NCBI GenBank assembly: GCA_038329845.1
Contig: JBBQNJ010000007.1
Span: 18,955-82,954 of the forward strand
Length of the DNA stretch: 64,000 nt
Direction of reading: 5' to 3'
From: JBBQNJ01 sp038329845
GTDB taxonomy: Bacteria > Planctomycetota > Phycisphaerae > Tepidisphaerales > Tepidisphaeraceae
The position numbers and the translations under genes were made by a program. Positions 43,875 through 49,735 of this stretch are shown here, one piece after another. The stretch's first letter is position 1, and every line of letters begins with the position of its first letter. Below the pieces are notes generated by a model, which saw only the letters and a program-made list of their open reading frames with translations, did no database searches and was not told where the DNA came from.

Positions 43875-43949
43875 GTGAAGACTCGGCTCGTCGGTTTCGG
43901 ATTTTGGTTTTACGGCTATTTTTGGCCGGCCCGAACCGCCGCGCACTGA
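43875..43949 (+). CDS. Aromatic leader peptide 1 of the aroF attenuator
   Basis: A 24-codon frame, GTG start to TGA, too short for routine gene calling. It begins (V/M)KTRLVG and residues 8-17 read FGFWFYGYFW: four Phe, two Trp and two Tyr in ten codons. The remainder is PARTAAH. Such a block is the hallmark of an attenuator leader peptide. Here it carries all three aromatic residues, suiting DAHP synthase, the common first step. A perfect terminator begins 30 bp after its stop. A stop codon lies in frame just upstream, so the GTG is the only usual start. Confidence 0.8.
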   Translation: MKTRLVGFGFWFYGYFWPARTAAH

Positions 43950-43979
43950 GTGATCTTGGACTTTTTACCAGCCCACAAG

Positions 43980-44010
43980 AGCCTCAGGACGCGGTCCTGA
44001 GGCTTTTTTT
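43980..44010 (+). terminator. Intrinsic terminator in the aroF leader
   Basis: A 10-bp perfect stem (GCCTCAGGAC/GTCCTGAGGC, plus an outer A-T pair) with a GCG loop and seven T. It stands between leader peptide 1 and aroF, 71 bp before the aroF start. A segment CTGAG at 43946-43950, at the leader stop codon, could pair with CTCAG of the 5' arm, but that alone is short for an antiterminator. Confidence 0.92.
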
Positions 44011-44036
44011 CTGGGCCGTTTTATAAGGCACTGCAA

Positions 44037-44084
44037 ATGTCGCAACACGCTTGGCGATTTTACTTTCCCGGAGGTGTCCGATGA
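44037..44084 (+). CDS. Aromatic leader peptide 2, overlapping the aroF start
   Basis: A 15-codon frame: ATG, then SQHAWRFYFPGGVR, then TGA. Residues 6-10 are WRFYF. The stop overlaps the aroF start as ATGA (ATG 44081-44083, TGA 44082-44084). The aroF ribosome site GGAGG lies inside this frame, at the GG codons. AAGG at 44026-44029 may serve it. A ribosome stalled on the aromatic codons would sit just before the aroF ribosome site, so it could control translation. Chance cannot be excluded for so short a frame. Confidence 0.5.
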   Translation: MSQHAWRFYFPGGVR

Positions 44085-45103
44085 TCGTGGTGATGAAACC
44101 GGGCTCGACCTCGCAGCAGGTCGAGCGGGTCGTGCAGAGGGTCAGGGAAATGGGATTGCGCGAACATGTGATCGTCGGGACCGAGCGAACCGTTGTCGCC
44201 TGCGTGGGCAACGAGCGATTCAAAGAGCGCTCGGCCCTGGAGACGATCGACGGCGTGGACCGCGTCGTCCCGATCCTCGCGCCCTACAAGATGGCCTCCA
44301 TCGAGGTGAAGAAGGAGCGCACGATCATCCCCTTCGGAGGCACCCTGCATGGCAGTGTCGGTGGCGTCAAGATCGGTGTAATCGCCGGCCCGTGCAGCGT
44401 CGAGGACCGCGCCAAACTCATCGACCTGGCCTTCGAGCTGCGCCAAGCCGGTGCCACCGCTTTGCGCGGCGGCGCTTTCAAACCGCGCACCAACCCCTAC
44501 AGCTTTCAGGGACTGGCCGAAGAGGGTCTGAAATATCTGGCCGAGGCCCGCGACAAGACCGGCCTGGCCGTCGTCACCGAGGTGATGAGCATCGACCAGG
44601 TCGAGTTGGTCTGCCAGTACGCCGACGTTTTGCAGATCGGCGCCCGCAACATGCAGAACTTCAATCTGCTGAACAAGGTCGGCGAAACCAGCAAGCCGGT
44701 TCTGCTCAAGCGCGGACTCAGCGCCACCCTCGAGGAATTCCTCCTCGCCGCCGAATACGTCATGGCGCGGGGAAACACCCAGGTGATGCTCTGCGAACGC
44801 GGCATCCGCACCTTCGAAGACTACGTGCGAAACACCCTGCCCCTGGCCATCGTTCCCGAACTGCATCGGCTAAGCCATCTGCCCGTGATCGTGGATCCCA
44901 GCCACGGCACCGGCAAGAGCCACCTGATCGACGCGATGTGCAAGGCCTCGGTCGCCGCCGGCGCCGATGGGTTGATCGTCGAAGTCCATGGCGATCCGGC
45001 CCACGCCATGACCGACGGGGCCCAGTCGCTCACCCCGGCGCAGTTCGCCGAGACCATGCGATCGCTCAAGCGCGTCGCCGCGGCGGTGGATCGAGAACTG
45101 TAG
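44081..45103 (+). CDS. aroF: 3-deoxy-7-phosphoheptulonate (DAHP) synthase with N-terminal regulatory domain
   Basis: A 340-aa enzyme condensing phosphoenolpyruvate and erythrose-4-phosphate, the first step of the shikimate pathway. Residues 1-70 (MIVVMKPGSTSQQVERVVQ) form a ferredoxin-like regulatory domain, the kind that gives Tyr/Phe inhibition in Thermotoga-type enzymes. The barrel has IGVIAGPCSVEDR, LRGGAFKPRTNPYSFQGL, LQIGARNMQNFNLL and IVDPSHGTGK. The start has GGAGG 6 bp upstream. It is preceded by the leader elements described separately, so it is probably controlled both by attenuation and by feedback inhibition. Confidence 0.95.
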   Translation: MIVVMKPGSTSQQVERVVQRVREMGLREHVIVGTERTVVACVGNERFKERSALETIDGVDRVVPILAPYKMASIEVKKERTIIPFGGTLHGSVGGVKIGVIAGPCSVEDRAKLIDLAFELRQAGATALRGGAFKPRTNPYSFQGLAEEGLKYLAEARDKTGLAVVTEVMSIDQVELVCQYADVLQIGARNMQNFNLLNKVGETSKPVLLKRGLSATLEEFLLAAEYVMARGNTQVMLCERGIRTFEDYVRNTLPLAIVPELHRLSHLPVIVDPSHGTGKSHLIDAMCKASVAAGADGLIVEVHGDPAHAMTDGAQSLTPAQFAETMRSLKRVAAAVDREL

Positions 45104-45207
45104 CGCTCCTGATCGCGCCGACGTGGCTTGGAACGTCACCAAGTCGTCGGCGCACAATGATCGCCCGAAGTTCGATGATTTCGCGGCGATTAGCCCCAGA
45201 GGGAAAT

Positions 45208-46125
45208 ATGTCCGATCACATTGCCCATATTGGAATTTGCGACGACACCTTCCGACTGGCCCTGGTGCATCCGGGGATTCATCCGGTTCTCAAGACGCTC
45301 ATGGACGATCAACGCGACGCGGCTCATATGGGTTGCGTCACGCGCGGGGCGGACGAGTGGTCGGCCGAGATCATCGACCACAGCCGCCGTCAACGCGACC
45401 TGCCGCCCGATCAGCGCGATCCCTTGGCCATGTCCAAGGTGGCGTTCGTCCTCGGATCGCTCACCCATCGATCGGCTGATCGACTGACCAAGCCGATCAC
45501 CAAATGCTGGAAAGGCAACGACGATTCCGGCCAAACCGGTAGCGAGGCCAACGAATCGAAAATCATGCAGGACCTGTTCGTGTTCAAGGAAGTGTTCGGC
45601 AACGGTCAGGGACCTTTCCCCGAGCCGTTCACGCCGGACGTACTCGCGCCCCCCACCGATGAATCGGCGGCGAATCTCGAGCGCCTGTTTCGTCTTCTGC
45701 TGCGCCGGGCGCTGATCGCCATGCACACGTTCAACCCCGACCAGAAGAACATCCAGCCTTGGCTGACCTCATTTTTGAAGGGATTGCAGACCTATCCCAA
45801 GAGCCTCGAGCAGTACGCCCATCTGGCGAGTAGCTGGGATTCGGCGAAGGTTAAGAAATATCTGATCGACAAGAACTTTTATCGTCGGCAGGACACGCTG
45901 ATTCGCCTTGCCCGCGATATCCAGCGCGGCTCGACCGTCGGCGGCGAGCAGGTCATCGCCGCGATGTCCGCCATCGACAAGACGCATAGCCGCTACGCCC
46001 GGGCACTGGCCAAGGCGATGGAGTATCTTCTGGCCGCCGGGGAGTTGTTCGACGGAAAGATCGATCGGGTCGAAGCCCGCCGGCGCTTCGATGTTGGCGT
46101 GCCTGAACTGTCGATCCAGGAGTGA
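45208..46125 (+). CDS. Conserved hypothetical, His-rich N-terminus
   Basis: A 305-aa soluble protein. The first 60 residues are rich in His and Asp (MSDHIAHIGICDDTFRLALV, VHPGIHP, DDQRDAAHMG, IDHSRR), a pattern reminiscent of metal-dependent phospholipase C-type helical proteins. No such family can be assigned. The rest is helical and charged: LLLRRALIAMHTFNPDQKNI, TPLIRLARDI-like and ALAKAMEYLLAAGELFD. It begins 104 bp after aroF on the same strand and may be a separate unit. Confidence 0.55.
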   Translation: MSDHIAHIGICDDTFRLALVHPGIHPVLKTLMDDQRDAAHMGCVTRGADEWSAEIIDHSRRQRDLPPDQRDPLAMSKVAFVLGSLTHRSADRLTKPITKCWKGNDDSGQTGSEANESKIMQDLFVFKEVFGNGQGPFPEPFTPDVLAPPTDESAANLERLFRLLLRRALIAMHTFNPDQKNIQPWLTSFLKGLQTYPKSLEQYAHLASSWDSAKVKKYLIDKNFYRRQDTLIRLARDIQRGSTVGGEQVIAAMSAIDKTHSRYARALAKAMEYLLAAGELFDGKIDRVEARRRFDVGVPELSIQE

Positions 46126-46160
46126 GCGGTTGGGAAGATCGTCAAGCCAAAGCTCGCCGA

Positions 46161-46811
46161 TCACGCCGAGCCGCGTTGTGCTGGAAGCTCCTCGTAGCGG
46201 CGGTCCAGCCGTTCTTTCAAGGGGCGCAGGATCGACACGATGTCGCTGAGAACCCCGATCATCGACATCGTCGCATCCACGCGGGCGATGGTCGCCGGTG
46301 GATACAGTTCGAGAATCGGGCGGGTGTCGCGCTCGTAGACCTCGAGCCGCCGTCGGATCACCGCGTCGTTGGCATCGTCCAGACGATTTTCCTTCAGCGC
46401 CCGGCGGCGAAGCCGCTCGACCATCTTGCTCATGTCCGAGCAGACCAGGTAGATGATCTTCACCACGTCGATGCTCTCCTGCAGCAGGCGCGCCTGCCCC
46501 ACGTTTCGCGGGACGCCGTCCATGACCACAAGCTGCGTCTCGGGATGAAACTGGTTGGTCAGTTCCACCCCCTTGATGTAGTTCTTCCACAAGTTGATGG
46601 TGAACTCGTCCGGCACCAGTTCCCCGCGGCTGGAATAGTCCCAGAAAATACGCCCGATCTCGCTTTGCAGGTCCAGCGAGCGGAACAAATCTCCGGTCGA
46701 GGTATGAAAAAATCCCGGAATGGCCGAAAGAATTTTCCCCTGCGTCCCCTTGCCGCTGCCGGGAGCGCCGAAGAGCAGAATCGCCTGATAGCGGGCCGAT
46801 GATTGCGACAT
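46161..46811 (-). CDS. adk: Adenylate kinase-like nucleotide kinase
   Basis: About 216 aa. The P-loop AILLFGAPGSGKGTQGKIL is at residues 10-28, followed by HTSTGDLFRSLDL (AMP-binding) and VVMDGVPRNVGQARLL, equivalent to the DGFPR motif of adenylate kinase. RLDDANDAVIRRRLEVYERD matches the last helical region. The LID is the short type, without zinc cysteines. It interconverts AMP, ADP and ATP, though a related nucleoside-monophosphate kinase role is possible. ATG at 46811 is used; a TTG 24 bp upstream is also open. No ribosomal-protein neighbours. Confidence 0.85.
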   Translation of the reverse strand: MSQSSARYQAILLFGAPGSGKGTQGKILSAIPGFFHTSTGDLFRSLDLQSEIGRIFWDYSSRGELVPDEFTINLWKNYIKGVELTNQFHPETQLVVMDGVPRNVGQARLLQESIDVVKIIYLVCSDMSKMVERLRRRALKENRLDDANDAVIRRRLEVYERDTRPILELYPPATIARVDATMSMIGVLSDIVSILRPLKERLDRRYEELPAQRGSA

Positions 46812-46841
46812 TCCCGTATTATGCGTCTGGGACAACGCCGA

Positions 46842-47735
46842 TCAATCGGAAAACTTCTTGGCCAACCGGGATTTGGCGAATCGCGCCAGCTCTGCCATCG
46901 AATCGGCGTGATGCACTCGCCCACGGTCGGCTGGATCCACAACCTCACCGGCATGCCGGCCTCCGACCACCAGGGCGCAACCCTGGGAGTCGAGCCGCAC
47001 AGCCACCTCGCCGAGCGTTTGCCGCAAGACCTCCACGTCAATCGGCGCTGTCAACGACACCCAGAGAAGTTCCGCCCGCCGTTCAATCGCCCATTCGGTG
47101 ACAAGCTCCACCGGCGTGTTGGCCCCGAAATTAATCGCGCGATATCCGCATTCTTGAAGCACCAACCCCGCCATCTGAGACGGTAGCACATACGGATCCC
47201 CCTCAGGCGCCCCGCCCACCGCCAGCGCCGCCCCATCGGCAGTCGCGGGAAGCAGTCCCTGTAACTCGTTGAGAATCCCGCGCGCGATTTCGATAGCGCG
47301 ATGTTCGACGAGTATCCCCCGGGAATCGTGCTGCCATAGCTCGCCCAAACGATGCAGCGACAGCCGCACCGGGCCATCCAGCAGATTCCCCAGCGAACCC
47401 CCCGCGAGGAACGCGCTGAGGATCAGCCCCCGCGCCAGCGGCGCATCGCCGGCGAGCAATGCCGCATACAACGGCTGATCCATGTCGGCGGCGCCGATGT
47501 CTGCACCGCGATCCGATGGCCAATTCCGCAGCCCCAACTTCTCAGGATGAACCACGATCAAGCCCATCCTGCGGATAAACCGGACCGCCTCGCCCACCGG
47601 AATGCGTCGATGCCCCCCGGCGGTGCGGGCGATGTGGATTTGCCCATTATCCACCCAGCGGCGCACCGAGCTTTCGCTGGCACCGATCGCCTCGGCCAGA
47701 TCGCGCGGCGTCAATAGATGCTTCGCTGTTTCCAT
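46842..47735 (-). CDS. MerR-type regulator with a B12-binding-like domain (CarH/LitR layout)
   Basis: A 297-aa protein. The N-terminal MerR winged helix is LTPRDLAEAIGASESSVRRW with TAGGHRRI as its wing. The middle helical domain has LWQHDSRGILVEH, the W-x9-EH motif that caps B12 on its upper face in CarH. The C-terminal Rossmann-like part has MAGLVLQECGYRAINFGANT. At the place of the lower axial His (ExHxxG) it reads GDPYVLP, so the His is Tyr. It may bind no B12, or bind it differently. The start at 47735 is set by GGGAG. Transcribed divergently from the DUF378-fasciclin pair, it is a likely regulator of it. Confidence 0.82.
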   Translation of the reverse strand: METAKHLLTPRDLAEAIGASESSVRRWVDNGQIHIARTAGGHRRIPVGEAVRFIRRMGLIVVHPEKLGLRNWPSDRGADIGAADMDQPLYAALLAGDAPLARGLILSAFLAGGSLGNLLDGPVRLSLHRLGELWQHDSRGILVEHRAIEIARGILNELQGLLPATADGAALAVGGAPEGDPYVLPSQMAGLVLQECGYRAINFGANTPVELVTEWAIERRAELLWVSLTAPIDVEVLRQTLGEVAVRLDSQGCALVVGGRHAGEVVDPADRGRVHHADSMAELARFAKSRLAKKFSD

Positions 47736-47787
47736 TTCCATCTCCCAATCGCCCCGAAGGCGTAATCCCGTAAACCCTTTCCCATGA

Positions 47788-47819
47788 TGCAATTGTAGCC
47801 ATAAAAGAAATAATTGCAA
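47788..47819 (-). promoter_or_regulatory. Promoter and operator of the MerR/B12-type gene
   Basis: On the minus strand: TTGCAA, 16-bp spacer, TACAAT. An inverted repeat, TGCAATT (47788-47794) and AATTGCA (47812-47818) with 17 bp between, covers both hexamers, so a bound dimer could block or remodel this promoter. It lies back to back with the plus-strand promoter at 47839-47868. Confidence 0.6.
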
Positions 47820-47838
47820 GATTTGGAAGATTTATTCC

Positions 47839-47868
47839 TTGACTTCTCCGACCCCCACAGCCTATCCT
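47839..47868 (+). promoter_or_regulatory. Promoter of the DUF378-fasciclin transcript
   Basis: TTGACT at 47839-47844, 18-bp spacer, TATCCT at 47863-47868. The -10 sequence is the same as at the aroF leader. The expected transcript start is about 47875, just before an ATG at 47878. Confidence 0.55.
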
Positions 47869-47877
47869 TTGGCAGCT

Positions 47878-48069
47878 ATGAATGATTTGGTTGAATTGAC
47901 CGAATCATCGTATCCGACCCGTGTGGGCCGGACGCACGCTTCGGTAATCGCGGCGGGGATCGAACAGGCGACCCTCCCCCGCCCCCGGCCCGAAGCAACG
48001 TCTCGTGAATCCTCGGTCGCGGCGGTTGCCGCGAACCGTCTCCGGGGTCGCCGAAGGAGATTGTCATAA
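47878..48069 (+). CDS. Possible leaderless upstream ORF ahead of DUF378
   Basis: A 63-codon frame beginning MNDLVELTESSYPTRVGRTH and ending in an Arg-rich segment with stop TAA at 48067-48069, which overlaps the apparent AUA start of the next gene. No homology is recognised and the composition is Arg/Ala-rich, so it may be untranslated leader. If translated, it would couple ribosomes to the DUF378 start. Confidence 0.25.
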   Translation: MNDLVELTESSYPTRVGRTHASVIAAGIEQATLPRPRPEATSRESSVAAVAANRLRGRRRRLS

Positions 48070-48278
48070 AAGCACTGGATTGGACCGCCGCGATTCTCGT
48101 GATTGTCGGCGCGCTGAACTGGGGCCTGGTTGGAGCGGCGAACTACAACCTGGTTCAAGCCCTCTTCGGAACCTCGGCCCTCGCGTCGATCGTCTACATC
48201 CTCGTGGGGCTTTCGGGCACGTACCAGCTTGTTCGGCTGGCCTCGGTCCAAAAGCAACCCGCGTTTGCACATGCCTGA
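48066..48278 (+). CDS. DUF378-family small membrane protein with an AUA start
   Basis: A 70-aa protein with two membrane helices matching the DUF378 family (Pfam PF04070): ALDWTAAILVIVGALNWGLV, then AANYNLVQALFG and ASIVYILVGLSGTYQLVRLA. The frame has no ATG, GTG or TTG at its proper beginning. The codon at 48066-48068 is ATA, 6 bp after GGAG, in the exact place where MKALDW would start. Either AUA is used, or the start mutated, or it is a sequencing error. It precedes a fasciclin gene by 100 bp on the same strand. Confidence 0.8.
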   Translation: MKALDWTAAILVIVGALNWGLVGAANYNLVQALFGTSALASIVYILVGLSGTYQLVRLASVQKQPAFAHA

Positions 48279-48378
48279 TCGAAATTAGGCAATCCCTCGC
48301 CGGGCCTGTTGTCCGGCGAGGGCCGGTCAAGACAGTTTTACCATCCGATCCATGAAGATCGGAGAAAGTGAGTCGGCA

Positions 48379-48888
48379 ATGCGAAAGTTTTCCCTATCAA
48401 ATGGAGTTCTGGCGTTCTCCCTGATCGCGCTTCTTGGAAGCGCCGGTTGGATCGCTTCGGCCTCGGCGGGCGCGCCGGCGAAGGCGGACATCGTGGACAC
48501 GGCCGTGAAGGCCGGCAACTTCAACACCCTCGCCGCGGCACTCAAGGCCGCCGGGCTGATCGAAACGCTCAAGGGCGACGGTCCGTTCACCGTCTTTGCC
48601 CCCACTGACGCGGCGTTTGCCAAGCTGCCAGCGGGTACTGTTGAAGACCTGCTCAAGCCAGAGAACAAGGAGAAGCTGACGGCGATCCTGACCTACCATG
48701 TGGTCGGCGCCAAAGCGATGGCCAGCGATGTGTCGAGCATGAAGTCGGTCAAGACCCTCAACGGCAAGGAACTGACGCTGAAGGTCGAAGACGGCAAGGT
48801 CCATGTGGACAACGCCACCGTCACTAAGGCCGACATCGAAACCTCGAACGGCGTGATCCACGTGATCGACACGGTTCTGATGCCGTAA
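48379..48888 (+). CDS. Secreted fasciclin-domain protein
   Basis: A 169-aa protein. The signal peptide (LSNGVLAFSLIALLGSAGWI, cleavage after ASA-type site near residue 31) is followed by one fasciclin/FAS1 domain: DIVDTAVKAGNFNTLAAALK, GPFTVFAPTDAAFAKLP, ILTYHVVGAK and NGVIHVIDTVLMP. FAS1 domains mediate adhesion and surface contacts. The start at 48379 is preferred to the ATG 27 bp upstream because of GTGAG spacing. It follows the DUF378 gene, and a strong terminator lies 29 bp past the stop. Confidence 0.93.
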   Translation: MRKFSLSNGVLAFSLIALLGSAGWIASASAGAPAKADIVDTAVKAGNFNTLAAALKAAGLIETLKGDGPFTVFAPTDAAFAKLPAGTVEDLLKPENKEKLTAILTYHVVGAKAMASDVSSMKSVKTLNGKELTLKVEDGKVHVDNATVTKADIETSNGVIHVIDTVLMP

Positions 48889-48917
48889 GCGATCCGTCGA
48901 TTGCGACGAGTCCTCCC

Positions 48918-48949
48918 GGCCGGTCGTCTTCTTGGACGACCGGCCTTTT
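48918..48949 (+). terminator. Rho-independent terminator after fasciclin
   Basis: An 11-bp perfect stem GGCCGGTCGTC/GACGACCGGCC with a 6-nt loop and TTTT. It closes the DUF378-fasciclin transcript. Confidence 0.93.
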
Positions 48950-48990
48950 GCATTCACGATTCGACGGGATCGCATCCAGGCGACGAACGC

Positions 48991-49040
48991 CTTTACTTGC
49001 CGGATACCTTACCTGCCGGATGCCTTTACTTGCCGGATGC
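48991..49040. repeat. 17-bp repeats including the stop codon of the neighbouring gene
   Basis: Three units at 48991-49007, 49008-49023 and 49024-49040 with the consensus CTTTACTTGCCGGATGC (one unit is a base shorter). On the minus strand each reads GCATCCGGCAAGTAAAG and so contains Ala-Ser-Gly-Lys-stop. The first copy, in minus-strand order, is the actual 3' end of the gene at 49026-49685; the others lie in its downstream region. Confidence 0.8.
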
Positions 49041-49685
49041 CTTCTCGACGGCCAAGTCCGTGATATTGCCGCCGGCGGCACCCCAATGAGCGGGGCGGAA
49101 AACCGTGATAACCAACGATTCCCCGGCCTCCAGCTTCACGCTCTTGAGTTTTTCAAAGGTCGAGAGGTCAACGCTGTCGCCTTCCCCGGCCATGCCGCTG
49201 GCGATCGCCTTGAACTTCTTGCCGTCCGATTTACTAAGCAGAACAGCCCACTTGAGGTTTTCCTTGCCCGTATGGTCCAGGTCGCACCATAGCCCCGTGA
49301 GCTTTCCCGAAACGGTGTAATCGCCCACCTCTTTGGGTGCGAAGACCACCGCCGCAAGCCATTTGTCCTGCTCATCGTTGTTGATCATCCCCGCCGAGCG
49401 GACATTGATCGCCTTGTCGTTGATGCTGACTTCGCCGGCCCCCCGCACAGGCAGCACCCACCGGCCCGCCTCGACCTCCTCCAGTTCCTTGGCGTTCGAG
49501 AGGAACGGAAAATCGTTCCGCCCGGAATAGGCCATCAGCGACCAGTCGCCCAGCGGCGTGGTCCCCTTGGCCTTCGCTTTCATCTCCTTCAGTGGAACCG
49601 CGTCGGCCGATGCCGCCGTCGCCATCCAGCCCGAGACGACCATTGCGATTCCAACCGCCACGCATACTCGAAACGCTTGTCTCAT
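49026..49685 (-). CDS. Secreted protein of unknown function
   Basis: A 219-aa protein with a signal peptide (MRQAFRVCVAVGIAMVVSGW, cleavage after ASA near residue 27) and a beta-rich mature part. Stretches include GRWVLPVRGAGEVSINDKAI, YTVSGKLTGLWCDLDHTGKE and LEAGESLVITVFRPAHWGAA, which resemble a jelly-roll or carbohydrate-binding-like fold. No catalytic motif. It is followed by three tandem copies of its own 3' end. It may be paired with the secreted pectate-lyase-like gene just upstream, 50 bp away on the same strand. Confidence 0.65.
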   Translation of the reverse strand: MRQAFRVCVAVGIAMVVSGWMATAASADAVPLKEMKAKAKGTTPLGDWSLMAYSGRNDFPFLSNAKELEEVEAGRWVLPVRGAGEVSINDKAINVRSAGMINNDEQDKWLAAVVFAPKEVGDYTVSGKLTGLWCDLDHTGKENLKWAVLLSKSDGKKFKAIASGMAGEGDSVDLSTFEKLKSVKLEAGESLVITVFRPAHWGAAGGNITDLAVEKASGK

Positions 49686-49735
49686 GACCTTCTCCTAAAA
49701 AAAGAGTATAGCCCTTGACTGCGGCGCGACGGCAC

